Shown here one piece after another: positions 25,169 to 33,588 of a DNA stretch of 52,960 nucleotides (the stretch's first letter is position 1; each line of letters opens with the position of its first letter). The stretch is from Celeribacter baekdonensis B30 (GTDB taxonomy: Bacteria > Pseudomonadota > Alphaproteobacteria > Rhodobacterales > Rhodobacteraceae). Where the stretch lies: positions 1 to 52,960 of the forward strand of contig NZ_AMRK01000019.1 of assembly GCF_000299875.1 (NCBI RefSeq), written 5' to 3'. The position numbers and the translations under genes were made by a program. The notes beneath the pieces were generated by a model. It made no database searches, was not told the DNA's origin, and saw only the letters and a list, made by a program, of their open reading frames with translations.

Positions 25169-26182
25169 ATGGGCGTTATTCGCGACATCCTGAGCCAGGT
25201 CGACGCCGCGGTGGATACCGTGGCGCAGGACGGCTTTGTCTCCTCGGCGGGTGCCGTCGGCGACGTGATCTCCGCCGGGGCCGCACTCCTTGTCGTGCTC
25301 CTCGGGATCAATGCGGTCATGCAACTCCGCCCCCTGCCCTTCGGCACCGGCTTTGCCTTCGGGATGAAGGTGGCACTGGTGGGGATATTCGCGCAAAGCT
25401 GGGACAATTTCAGCGTCATCTATGACATCGTCACGCGGGTTCCGGACTCCGTCGGTGCCTCGATCCTGGCGCTCACCGGCTCGGGCGACGAGGCCGGGGT
25501 CTATGAAAGCCTCGACAACATGGTTGCCCGCATCACCGCCTATGGCGATACGATCGGCGACCGCGCGGGCTGGGTCTTCGGCGCAGTCTTGGGCGCAATC
25601 TTCTTCGTCCTTTCAGCCGTCTTTGCCGCCGTCACCGCCGGGATCATCGCCTTCGCCCGCATCGTCTTCGCGCTGATGATCGTCATCGCCCCCTTCATGA
25701 TCGTGACCTCGCTCTTCAAGCCGACCCAGTCCCTCTTCGAGGCCTGGACCCGCGCCACCATCGGCTATGCGCTCATGCCGGTCGCGGCCGCCGGGGCCGC
25801 GGGCATCATCGTGGCGATCGCCGAGGCCATCGGGGACGCCTCCGCCGATCCCGGTGACGTCGAAACCGTCAGCCTCATCCTGCCCTTCCTCGTGATCCTG
25901 ATCCTCAGCGCCGGGATCATGGCCTCGGTCCCCTACATCGCCTCCAACCTCACAGGCGTCGTGGGCATTGCGTCCAATGCCGTGGGCCTGACCGGGCTTG
26001 CACGTCAGGGCTTTGTAAACACACGCCAGTACGGCACGGGCGCAACCTCGCGCCTCGTCACCGGCAAGTCTCCCCATGAGCTGAACCAGATGGCGAACGC
26101 GGGTGTGGTGAAGACCGGCGAGATGATCCGGCAAAGCCCCGGCGCGCTTCTCTCCGCCGCCAAGGCCTTCCGCAAACCCTGA
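25169..26182 (+). CDS. virB6: VirB6-type polytopic channel protein
   Basis: This 337-residue inner-membrane protein has an N-terminal amphipathic region, about six hydrophobic segments (residues about 25-45, 50-75, 135-165, 170-190, 200-225, 235-260) and a polar tail rich in Gly and Thr. This is the TrbL/VirB6 pattern. The tail (GMASVPYIASNL, then TGKSPHELNQ) is typical. It starts immediately after the preceding stop. VirB6 forms part of the inner-membrane passage for DNA. Confidence 0.85.
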   Translation: MGVIRDILSQVDAAVDTVAQDGFVSSAGAVGDVISAGAALLVVLLGINAVMQLRPLPFGTGFAFGMKVALVGIFAQSWDNFSVIYDIVTRVPDSVGASILALTGSGDEAGVYESLDNMVARITAYGDTIGDRAGWVFGAVLGAIFFVLSAVFAAVTAGIIAFARIVFALMIVIAPFMIVTSLFKPTQSLFEAWTRATIGYALMPVAAAGAAGIIVAIAEAIGDASADPGDVETVSLILPFLVILILSAGIMASVPYIASNLTGVVGIASNAVGLTGLARQGFVNTRQYGTGATSRLVTGKSPHELNQMANAGVVKTGEMIRQSPGALLSAAKAFRKP

Positions 26183-26199
26183 TGTGAAAGACGATTGAC

Positions 26200-26880
26200 T
26201 TGAAGAAGCTTGTGACCAGTTCCCCCGCGCCCGATCGCGATGCTTTCGAGGCGGATTTCATCTACGGGCCAAGACGGCGCGAACGCTTTGCCTGGTTCGT
26301 CGCGGCGGCCGGCGTTTTGGCCGGCGTGGCCGGCATGGTCGCGGGCGCGAGCCTTTTTCCCCTCAAAACGACCGAGACCTTCGTGGTCGTTGTGGACAAG
26401 GAAACCGGCGAGATGGATCGGGTCGCCGCCGTCCAGGCGCTGACCCTTTCCGAGAGCGACGCCATTATCCAGGCCAATCTCGTGGCCTATGTCGACGATC
26501 GAGAGACCTATGACCTGACCGATGGCGAGCAACGCATCAACTCGGTGCTCGACCGCTCGGATGGCGACGCCGCTCGCACATTGCGCGATCTCTGGTCCTC
26601 CACCAACGAGGACTACCCGATCACCGTCTATGGACGCGACGCCAAGATCGAGGTGGTGATCAAGTCGGTCAACCAGATCGAGCGCGGCGTGGCCCAGGTC
26701 CGCTTTACCCGCACGCTGCGCCGTCCCCGCGACACCCGCACCGTCACCCGGTCCTATGTCGCCACTGTCGGCTATGACTTCCAACCCGAAACCCGCCAGC
26801 GCCTTCAGGATGTCTGGGCCAACCCCTTGGGCTTCGTGGTGACCTCCTACCGCGTCGACGCCGAGACCTTGGAGAACTGA
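26200..26880 (+). CDS. virB8: VirB8-type assembly factor
   Basis: This 226-residue bitopic protein has a cytoplasmic N-terminus, one membrane helix (WFVAAAGVLAGVAGMVAGASLF, about residues 30-52) and the NTF2-like periplasmic domain of VirB8. Typical motifs are DRVAAVQALTLSESDAIIQANLVAYVDDRETYDLTD and the C-terminal PLGFVVTSYRVDAE. The start is TTG at 26200, 18 bases after virB6, with a GAAAG tract upstream. VirB8 nucleates assembly and contacts VirB9 and VirB10. Confidence 0.88.
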   Translation: MKKLVTSSPAPDRDAFEADFIYGPRRRERFAWFVAAAGVLAGVAGMVAGASLFPLKTTETFVVVVDKETGEMDRVAAVQALTLSESDAIIQANLVAYVDDRETYDLTDGEQRINSVLDRSDGDAARTLRDLWSSTNEDYPITVYGRDAKIEVVIKSVNQIERGVAQVRFTRTLRRPRDTRTVTRSYVATVGYDFQPETRQRLQDVWANPLGFVVTSYRVDAETLEN

Positions 26881-26885
26881 CCAAG

Positions 26886-27608
26886 ATGAAATCCCTGCCC
26901 GCGCTCCTCCTGGCGCTTGCCATGCCCGTTGCAGCATTCGCCGAGGCCACGCCGCAAGGCGGTCCGCTCGATATCCGCATCCGCACTGCTGTCTACAATG
27001 AAAACCAAGTCTACCGGATCGAGACCGATCTTCGGCATTCGACCACGATCCATTTCGGGGCGGGCGAGCGGTTTGAAGCAGTGATTGTCGGCGACACCGA
27101 AAGCTTCCAGGTCGATCCAATCCCCGAGCTTGGCAATGTGCTGACCATCAAACCGCATGTGGCCAATGCCTCCACCAACATGACGGTCATCACAAACCGC
27201 CGCACCTATTCCTTCCATCTGCGCGAGGGCTCGATTCCGAACCGCACCGGCATGTTCTTCGAGGTGCGCTTCCGCTACCCCGACGAGGAACGCCGCGCGG
27301 CGGGTGCAACCCAGCCCAAAGGCTTCGAGGCACCGCGCAACTATAACTACCGCGTCTCGGGCGAGGGGGATTTCCGCCCCAGCCATATCTACGACGACGG
27401 GCGCTACACGTATTTTGTCTTCCCGGAGAATGGCCGCCAGCCCGCCCTCTTCAAGGCAGATGACCAGGGCCGCGAGCGCACGGTGAACTGGACCCAACAG
27501 GGAAACACGGTCCGGGTGCTCGGGGTGAACACCTACTGGACACTGCGCATCGGCGGCGAGGCAATTTGTGCCTGGCGCGACGAGAGCGCGATCTACGTGA
27601 GCAACTGA
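26886..27608 (+). CDS. virB9: VirB9-type outer-core protein
   Basis: This 240-residue secreted protein has a signal peptide (cut after AAFA), an N-terminal domain (DIRIRTAVYNENQVYRIETDLRHSTTIHFGAGE) and the C-terminal CagX/VirB9 domain (FEAPRNYNYRVSGEGDFRPSHIYDDGRYTYFVFPE). It forms the outer-membrane core ring with VirB7 and VirB10. It begins 5 bases after virB8 and ends 2 bases before the virB10 ATG. Confidence 0.9.
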   Translation: MKSLPALLLALAMPVAAFAEATPQGGPLDIRIRTAVYNENQVYRIETDLRHSTTIHFGAGERFEAVIVGDTESFQVDPIPELGNVLTIKPHVANASTNMTVITNRRTYSFHLREGSIPNRTGMFFEVRFRYPDEERRAAGATQPKGFEAPRNYNYRVSGEGDFRPSHIYDDGRYTYFVFPENGRQPALFKADDQGRERTVNWTQQGNTVRVLGVNTYWTLRIGGEAICAWRDESAIYVSN

Positions 27609-27610
27609 CC

Positions 27611-29035
27611 ATGGCCGATCAAACTCCTCCCGATCTTCAGGACCGCCTTGACCAGTTCAGCCAGCGCGGCAAATCCAAACGCCGCGGCAACAGCCTCGGG
27701 GTCGGCGCGCTCGCCGCTGCTCTTGCCCTCGGCGGAGCCGGGGTGGCGTATTTCCTGGCCACTGGTCTGCAGGAAGGCGACAGCGCGCTTGAGACCTCCG
27801 ATGTCGAGACCTTTCAGGACCGCCGCCCCGGCACCGGCGGGCGGCTGGAGTTTCCGCCTGACGAAACCGAGCAACGGGTCAATGAGGCGCTGATCGCCGT
27901 CGAGGAAGCGCTTGATGTGCCTGCGGCCCCTGCCCCGGAACCGAGCGCCGCGGTGCTGGCCGAGATTGCCAAGCTGCGCGAGGCCCTCGCCGCCAGCCAG
28001 GCTGCGCGCAACTCGGAAATCCAGTCCGCCGTTGCGGACCTGCGCGAGGCCTTCGACGAACAGAAGGCGGCGCTTGAAGCACTTATTGTGGAGAAAGAGG
28101 CCGAGCTTGCCAACCTGCAGCGTCAGACCGAGACTCGCATCGAAGGTTTGCAGGCCATGCTCGATGCCGAACGCGCGCAGCGCGAGGGGCTCGAGGCCGA
28201 GCTCGACCGCGAGGGGCTGATCGCCGATCAGCGCCTTCTCGAAGAACGCCGCCGTCAGGAAGAGGAGCAGCGCCTGCGCGAGGCCGAGCGGGTTGCCGAG
28301 GAGCTTCTGACCGCGCAGATCAAATCCCCTGCCGTGGTCTACGCCGATGGTCCACGAGGTGGCCAAAGTGGCGCGGCGGTTGCCGATCCTGCTGCCGCTG
28401 GCACTGGCGGGCCGGTCCGCTCGGGCAATGAGCAGTTCCTGCAAAGTGCGCGGCCGCTCGAAGTGCAGGAGGCCGCGCGTCTCACCCATCCTGAGCGCAC
28501 CCTGACCCAAGGGTCCGTCATCCAGGCCGCGCTTCAGACCGCCATCAATAGCGATCTGCCTGGCTCCGTGGTCGCGGTCGTCTCCGAGCCGGTCCCGGCG
28601 TTTTCCGGGGACCGGATCCTGATCCCCCGGGGCTCCCGCCTTTTTGGCCAATACCGCTCCGGGATCGAGATGCACCAGAAGCGCATCCTGATCCTTTGGA
28701 CCCGTGTCCTGACACCGGACGGCACCTCGATGGAAATCGCCGCCGTGGGCGGAGATCAACTCGGTCGCTCGGGGCTTACTGGCCTCGTCGACACCAAGTT
28801 CGCCGAGCGCTTCGGCGGTGCGGCGCTGATTTCCGTGATCGGGGCGGCACCGGCCGTGGCGGCGGAGAGTGCTAACAACGAAACCACAAGCATCGTCCTT
28901 GGCGATGTCGGCAGCGACCTTCAGGATGCCGTCGGATCGGTCATTGCCGACCAGGTTTCGATCGCACCGACGATCTATGTCGATCAGGGGGCCTCGGTCA
29001 CCGTGCTCGTGGACCGGGATGTGGTGATTTACTGA
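27611..29035 (+). CDS. virB10: VirB10-type core protein
   Basis: This 474-residue protein spans both membranes. It has a short cytoplasmic N-terminus, one membrane helix (LGVGALAAALALGGAGVAYFLA, about 28-49), a long Glu/Ala-rich coiled coil (about 90-230) in place of the usual Pro-rich linker, and the C-terminal TrbI domain (QGSVIQAALQTAINSDLPG, ILIPRGSRLFGQY, ILILWTRVLTPDG). The ATG at 27611 is preferred over the frame opened at 27566, which lies in virB9. VirB10 senses ATP hydrolysis by VirB4/VirB11 and gates the channel. Confidence 0.9.
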   Translation: MADQTPPDLQDRLDQFSQRGKSKRRGNSLGVGALAAALALGGAGVAYFLATGLQEGDSALETSDVETFQDRRPGTGGRLEFPPDETEQRVNEALIAVEEALDVPAAPAPEPSAAVLAEIAKLREALAASQAARNSEIQSAVADLREAFDEQKAALEALIVEKEAELANLQRQTETRIEGLQAMLDAERAQREGLEAELDREGLIADQRLLEERRRQEEEQRLREAERVAEELLTAQIKSPAVVYADGPRGGQSGAAVADPAAAGTGGPVRSGNEQFLQSARPLEVQEAARLTHPERTLTQGSVIQAALQTAINSDLPGSVVAVVSEPVPAFSGDRILIPRGSRLFGQYRSGIEMHQKRILILWTRVLTPDGTSMEIAAVGGDQLGRSGLTGLVDTKFAERFGGAALISVIGAAPAVAAESANNETTSIVLGDVGSDLQDAVGSVIADQVSIAPTIYVDQGASVTVLVDRDVVIY

Positions 29036-30039
29036 TGGAGCAGGCATCACCAGCCTCATACCTCGAACGCTATCTCGACCCGTTCCGCGACCTCCTGAAG
29101 CGCGACGACGTTGTCGAAATCGCTATCAATCCGGACGGCAAGGTCTGGCTCGAGGTCGCAGGCGACGCCACCATGCGCCACGAAGGTCAGACCGTGGATC
29201 GCACCACAGCCCTCAACATGGCCCAGACCATCGTCGGCGACGCCAAGGCCCGCGTCTCTGAAAAGAACCCGCTCGTGTCCGGCAAGGTGGAATATGCAGG
29301 CCGGCCCCTCCGGGTCCAGGTCGCCGTGCCGCCCGCCATCGATCGCGGGGCCTCGATCACCATCCGTCTCTTCGCCGCGGGCAACGTCCGGGACTACGCG
29401 CCCACCTATCTCTTCGGCAAAGCCGTCTCGCTCGACGCGCTCCGCGCCGAGAAGATGAAGAACATTGCCAGTCTTGCCGAAGAGAACCTCGAGGCTGCCC
29501 TACAGACCCTGGTCGAGGCACGGCTCAACGTCCTGATCAGCGGCGGCACCTCGACCGGCAAGACAACCTTTGCTCGGCACCTCCTGACCCATGTGAGCGA
29601 GCACGAGCGGCTGATCACCATCGAGGACGCCTTCGAGCTCTTCCCCGGCCAACCCAACACCGTCGCCCTCCTGGCCGACCGCGGTGCCGGGTCGCAACGC
29701 AGCGCCAACGCCCTCCTTCAAGCCTCCCTCCGCATGCGCCCCGACCGCATCATCGTTGGCGAGCTGCGCGGCGCCGAGGCCCTGACCTATCTCGAAGCGA
29801 TCAACACGGGCCATGGCGGATCGGTTTCCACCATCCACGCGGAAACCGCAGAGCTCGCCATCGACCGGTTGGCGATCATGGTGCTGCAGGCTGGGACGCC
29901 GCTGACCTTTGCCGAGGTGCGGGAATATATCCGGAAGTCCATCGATGTAATCGTCCAGCTCGGGCGGGTCGAGGGGAGGCGGGGGATTACGGAGTTCTAT
30001 CTGCCTGGATCGCGAGACGTTCCGACAGAGCGAGCGTAG
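29035..30039 (+). CDS. virB11: VirB11-type hexameric ATPase
   Basis: This 334-residue cytoplasmic ATPase switches the secretion system between pilus assembly and DNA transfer. Walker A is GGTSTGKT (about residues 169-176). The Asp box follows (ITIEDAFEL), then Walker B/SGELRGAEAL-type IIVGELRG and the His box TGHGGSVSTIHAET. The first base of its ATG is the last base of the virB10 stop. It is the last virB gene; island 2 begins directly after it. Confidence 0.93.
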   Translation: MEQASPASYLERYLDPFRDLLKRDDVVEIAINPDGKVWLEVAGDATMRHEGQTVDRTTALNMAQTIVGDAKARVSEKNPLVSGKVEYAGRPLRVQVAVPPAIDRGASITIRLFAAGNVRDYAPTYLFGKAVSLDALRAEKMKNIASLAEENLEAALQTLVEARLNVLISGGTSTGKTTFARHLLTHVSEHERLITIEDAFELFPGQPNTVALLADRGAGSQRSANALLQASLRMRPDRIIVGELRGAEALTYLEAINTGHGGSVSTIHAETAELAIDRLAIMVLQAGTPLTFAEVREYIRKSIDVIVQLGRVEGRRGITEFYLPGSRDVPTERA

Positions 30040-30324
30040 AGCGAAAATACCCTATTTCGTCTATGACAGGCACAGGTGTTCCCGTAATTTAGGAACATTA
30101 GTAAGAGTTGTTAAGGTGTATTGCCTGAAAAGGTTCACGATTTGAAAGGACGAATTGAGGAGCCTTTAGATTACTAGAGGCTTCGCAGCCAAATTTTAAG
30201 GCAAGGTAGGCGACATTGGGACCAAAAGTTTCAGCACAAGTTTAAGCGGGATGCGATGCATCAGATTACAGTGCGGGTATTCGGGAATTGAGACCTCGCG
30301 ACGTTTGGGTGGCGGTACGCACCT
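30040..30324. other. Gene-free junction between virB11 and island 2
   Basis: Composition drops sharply here from the GC-rich virB operon to AT-rich DNA. I see no gene. The right part probably holds badly decayed upstream sequence of the IS3-type fossil that follows. Confidence 0.5.
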
Positions 30325-30815
30325 CAACCCGATTAGCTTTGGGTTACCGATATTACCTAGATCATGACTTATGAAGGCTTGCTGTACATGTGCGTCGTCA
30401 ATGACCTGTTCTCACGCCGTGTGGTTCGCTGGGACGCCTGTTGTGTGTGAAAGAACACTGAACTGGCTCTGCAGGCTCTATTGATGGCCGTATAGCGGTG
30501 TAAGCCAAACGGTGAAGCCTCGGTAGGCTCGGAGCAAGGCCCGCAATTCACAAGCCGGAAGTGACAGACGTTCTTGTACCAGCGCCGCCTAGACCCGCGC
30601 ATGAGCCGACCTGGAAACAGCTATTACAACATAGTGGTCGAGAGTTTTTTCCAATCTTTGAGACGAGAGCGGATCAGGCGACGAGTATATCAAACACGCG
30701 ATGAAGCAAGTCGTTACATGTTAGACAACATCAAGTATTTCATGAACTAAAACGACCGCACACGAGCAACGGAATACTGCCGCCCATTGATTTCGACATC
30801 AAGCAGCAGACCTGA
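30325..30815 (+). pseudogene. IS3-family transposase remnant (OrfB, DDE region)
   Basis: Reading across frames gives the catalytic core of an IS3-family OrfB: QPD-stop-LWVTDIT-stop-IMTYEGLLYMCVVNDLFSRRVVRW, then TELALQALLMAV, GSEQGPQFTSRK, RRLDPRMSRPGNSYYN, VVESFFQSLRRERIRRRVYQTRDEA, and DNIKYFMN-stop-KRPHTSNGILPPIDFDIKQQT. There are several in-frame stops (for example TAG at 30334 and 30358) and at least one frameshift. The upstream OrfA part is missing or unrecognisable. It marks the left border of island 2, directly behind virB11. Confidence 0.8.
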
Positions 30816-30879
30816 ACTAAGCAGGTGTATAGAAAACTAGGGGCATCTCGGTTCTTGTAAAGAGTTGCTTAGTTTCCTG

Positions 30880-31674
30880 TTAGAGTGACTGAGAAAGTCT
30901 ACTGGCGTGCATTTGCAGAGTTGGTAGGTACTCTTCCTGTAACTTTTGCGTGCTGATCCTCGCGCTGGAGGCGCTCATGCTCATAGCTGCGACTACGTTT
31001 CCTTGGTTGTCTAGAACTGGTACAGCCATAGAGACCATTCCCTCTTCAAGTTCATTGACGGTGATTTCGAAGCCAACGTTCTTGACCTTTTTGATTCTCT
31101 CGGAAAGCTGATCTTTATTAGTTATTGTTACTGGCGTAAGCTTTTGGAGCTTATTTTTGTTCAAGTATTTGGTTAGAATTTCATTTGACTGTGCCGCTAA
31201 GAGGACGCGCCCTGTGGCGGAAGCGTATGCTGGCAGACGTCCACCTAATTTGGCGAGGCTGGAAACTATTCTTTCAGCTTCAGCACGAGCGACAAATACC
31301 GCGTAACCTTCCTCGAAAATTGCTAGCGAAATTGATTCGTTCAATTCGTCCCGAGCAGCCTCAAGATGTGCCTCCGCCAATTGGGGCAATGAGGCTGACT
31401 CATAGTAGGCTGCGCCGAGGCGAAGCATTCTTGGAGTTGGTCTATATTTGGACCCCTGTCGAAAGAGGTATCCAGCATCAGCAAGTGTGAGCAGGCAGCG
31501 CCTAGCGCTCGCCCGTGACAGACCCGCCAACTCTGCTGCACTGGCGACTGTGAGGTGCTCGTGATTCGACCCGAAAGCCTCGATAATTGTTAAGCCTTTG
31601 GCCAAGCCTGCCATGCCTTCTGGGGCGCGAGCTTTCGAAGGTGCAGGCTTCTTAAAGTTTGCGCCATCTGTCAT
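30880..31674 (-). CDS. IclR-family transcriptional regulator (PcaR/PobR type)
   Basis: This 264-residue regulator has an N-terminal winged HTH (about residues 24-85, SAAELAGLSRASARRCLLTLADAGYL) and the C-terminal IclR effector domain (PAYASATGRVLLA, then GFEITVNELEEGMVSMAVPVLDNQGNVVAAMSMS). The RRCLLTL recognition helix is typical of the PcaR/PcaU/PobR branch that responds to aromatic acids; TphR of terephthalate operons is also IclR-type. It probably binds the GTTC-N7-GAAC sites at 7198, 7338, 33487 and 33505, and so controls both islands. No such site lies before its own gene. Its ATG has no strong ribosome-binding site. The effector is not readable from sequence. Confidence 0.88.
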   Translation of the reverse strand: MTDGANFKKPAPSKARAPEGMAGLAKGLTIIEAFGSNHEHLTVASAAELAGLSRASARRCLLTLADAGYLFRQGSKYRPTPRMLRLGAAYYESASLPQLAEAHLEAARDELNESISLAIFEEGYAVFVARAEAERIVSSLAKLGGRLPAYASATGRVLLAAQSNEILTKYLNKNKLQKLTPVTITNKDQLSERIKKVKNVGFEITVNELEEGMVSMAVPVLDNQGNVVAAMSMSASSARISTQKLQEEYLPTLQMHASRLSQSL

Positions 31675-31847
31675 TGGAAATTGTTTACCTGCTGTTTTGG
31701 TGTGATCAAACCACTATTCCGAATGCGGGGCTAAAGTAAGAAACCCATTGATTACCGGTTGATGCTGATCTCTATTTTTGTTCATAGGCACAGTTCGATT
31801 GCACCAATTGGTTGATCGCCGAGGTTACTCTTCCCCGTAAGGACTTA
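31675..31847. other. IclR upstream region and IS3 fossil tail
   Basis: This stretch should contain the IclR promoter (minus strand). I could not recognise a convincing -10/-35 pair or a GTTC-N7-GAAC site in it. Confidence 0.4.
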
Positions 31848-32090
31848 TCATATGACTCCAGTGAAGGGCATGCCAAGAGCAATGTAGCCGTTGCTCTGCA
31901 CGCCAACTCTGGACCACCCGAGGCTGGAGTTTTCGGGGTTTGTTCGCGATGATGGGCTGGTTGCGCCGTCGGGAAAGTGCAATAAGTTCGGGGCGTTGCA
32001 TCCGATTTCGCAATGCAGTCTGTCGTCGCTTTAGTGTCTACGCCAATTCTCCAGCATTTTACCTGCATCTGCAAGGCTCTTGAACCAGTG
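31848..32090 (-). pseudogene. IS3-family OrfB C-terminal remnant, cut by a second IS
   Basis: The minus strand reads WFKSLADAGKMLENWRRH, then an in-frame stop, then SDDRLHCEIGCNAPNLLHFPDGATSPSS and a decayed tail. The SLADA-KLE-WRR-YN-RPH-IG pattern is the end of IS3-family OrfB transposases of the IS407/IS51 sort. The fossil is interrupted 5 bases before the left inverted repeat of the IS at 32096, so it was there first and was truncated by that insertion. Confidence 0.65.
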
Positions 32091-32151
32091 GGGGGTGAGA
32101 TGGTCCCTATTTCCCGGACAGTTTTGCGGCGCTGCTAAGCTTGCCTGTTGA

Positions 32152-33003
32152 TCATGCCGCCGCCTGGAGGTCAGGGCCCTGATGGGCCTCGACCGGTGTT
32201 CTGCCGCCGAGCGCGGAATGCGGGCGCTCGGTGTTGTAGAAGTCGATCCACTTGCCGATGCCTGTCCGGGCTGCCGACCCGGTTTCGAATGCGTTCAGAT
32301 AGACGCATTCGTACTTCAATGACCGCCATAGCCGTTCGATCATGACGTTGTCCATCCAACGACCTCGGCCGTCCATGGAGACTTTCACCGTCGCGTCGTG
32401 CAGGATCTGCGTGAAGCGCGGACTGGTGAACTGGCTGCCCTGGTCCGTGTTGAAGATCTCGGGCCTGCCATGCAGCCTGAGCGCATCCTCCAGCGCCTCG
32501 ATGCAGAACTCGGTATCCATCGTGTTCGACAACCGCCAGGACAGAACCCTGCGCGTGCCCCAGTCCATGATCGCGACCAGATAGAGAAAGCCGCGCCGCA
32601 TCGGGATTTAAGTTATATCGGCACACCAGACGTGGTTGGGGCGTGTGATCACCAGGTCCCTGAGCAGATACGGATACTTGCGGTGCTCCGGATGCGGCAC
32701 CGTCGTCTTTGGCTTCTGGTAGACGGCCCGCAGGCCCATCCGCGCCATCAGCCGCCGGACGCGCTTGCGTCCGACGCAATAGCCCTGCTTACGCAGGTGC
32801 CTTGCCATCTGACGGCTGCCATAGAACGGCGTCTCCATGAACTGGGCATCGATCAACTTCATCAGCGCCAGGTTCAGCGGCGTCTCCGTCCTGCCCGGGC
32901 CATACCATGCCGACCGGCTGATCCTGACCAGAGCGCATTGCCGGGTGATCGACAGCACGAGGTGCCACGGATCGATCATCTCTCGCCTCCGGGCCATGCT
33001 CAC
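32152..33003 (-). pseudogene. IS3-family OrfB transposase with an internal stop
   Basis: The DDE transposase reads from ATG 33003: HTH_21-like start, YGSRQMARHLRKQGYCVGRKRVRRLM, then HVWCADIT. It meets TAA at 32608-32610 where the family has a Tyr codon, and continues in the same frame: MRRGFLYLVAIMDWGTRRVLSW, FNTDQGSQFTS, and SMDGRGRWMDNVMIERLWRSLKYE, ending ERPHSALGGRTPVEAH. The catalytic D, D and E positions all survive (CADIT, NTDQG, IERLW), so the nonsense codon is the only visible lesion. It would split the protein before most of the catalytic core. Confidence 0.85.
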
Positions 33004-33239
33004 CGCCCGGAGGCTTTCGCTAAAAAATCCCGTTCCACAACGAGCTGGCCGATTTTGGCGTGCAACTTCTCGATCTCGCCGTCCTTCTCGGCGGCCTTCG
33101 CCTCGGCTTTGCCCGAGAAAATCCCGGACATGCCCTCGAGCGCCTGCCGCTTCCAGGTGTCGATCAAGGTCTGATGCACGCCATGCTTTGCCACCAGCTC
33201 GGCGACCGTCAGCTCGCCACGGATGGCCTCGAGCGCCAC
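33000..33239 (-). CDS. IS3-family OrfA (N-terminally disrupted)
   Basis: The frame encodes a 79-residue HTH and leucine-zipper protein (VALEAIRGELTVAELVAKHGV, then AAEKDGEIEKLHAKIGQLVVERDFLAKA). Upstream, the usual start ATGACGAGGAAGAAC is present, but a single-base deletion before the KAEFKAKVALE segment takes it out of frame, so only a late GTG start remains. The end overlaps OrfB by 4 bases, as expected for programmed-frameshift IS3 elements. Confidence 0.7.
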   Translation of the reverse strand: MALEAIRGELTVAELVAKHGVHQTLIDTWKRQALEGMSGIFSGKAEAKAAEKDGEIEKLHAKIGQLVVERDFLAKASGR

Positions 33240-33459
33240 CTTCGCCTTAAACTCGGCTTTCGTTTGTCAGCCACGCTGTTCTTCCTCGTCATCGTTGGCG
33301 GCAAGCTTAGCAGTGTGTCCGGTTTTCAGGGACCACCTCACTCAGATCCAGTGCCGGACAGAAGCATGAGTGAATATCGACGACTGTTAGAACCCAGGGC
33401 AATGCAACCACACTTGAACCAGGTCTTCATTAAGGCTCGCTCTTGCCCCACGCGGAGCG

Positions 33460-33488
33460 TTGACAAGCGCGGCTCCAGTCAATATGGT
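33460..33488 (+). promoter_or_regulatory. Promoter of the TRAP transporter operon
   Basis: TTGACA (33460-33465), a 17-base gap, and TATGGT (33483-33488) form a good sigma-70-type promoter about 100 bases before dctP. The predicted start, near 33495, lies inside the first IclR-type palindrome. Confidence 0.65.
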
Positions 33489-33501
33489 TCGCTAATAGAA
33501 C
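33487..33501. promoter_or_regulatory. IclR-type operator, copy 3
   Basis: GTTC-GCTAATA-GAAC overlaps the end of the -10 box and the predicted transcription start of the TRAP operon, the classical place for a repressor site. It is a GTTC-N7-GAAC palindrome like those before the oxygenase operon. Confidence 0.75.
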
Positions 33502-33504
33502 GTC

Positions 33505-33519
33505 GTTCGCTTATCGAAC
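33505..33519. promoter_or_regulatory. IclR-type operator, copy 4
   Basis: GTTC-GCTTATC-GAAC starts 18 bases after copy 3. The paired sites suggest cooperative binding by an IclR tetramer (two dimers), as known for this family. Confidence 0.75.
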
Positions 33520-33588
33520 GTACGGAGGGGACTAAAGTTGCCCAAATAAAGGACTGGGTGCTTGGTGCGAAAAAACCGTGGAGGACGC

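Larger units (their letters stand above)
32096..33340 (-). mobile_element. IS3-family insertion sequence, two ORFs, probably inactive
   Basis: The element of about 1245 bp has terminal inverted repeats. The left end starts TGAGATGGTCCCT (32096) and the right end, read inward, starts TGAGGTGGTCCCT (ending at 33340). Both continue with CCGGACA and a shared inner block CTGCTAAGCTTGCC. It carries orfA and orfB on the minus strand. No matching target duplication is evident (GGG left, CTC right). Both ORFs look damaged. It separates the IclR gene from the TRAP operon and truncates an older IS3 fossil. Confidence 0.85.

Noticed and set aside
32398-33174. Plus-strand frame of 258 codons
   Set aside because: Antisense to the IS3 OrfA/OrfB frames, which have clear transposase motifs.
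32093-33343. Target-site duplication of the IS3 element
   Set aside because: The 3-base flanks differ (GGG and CTC), so no duplication can be claimed.
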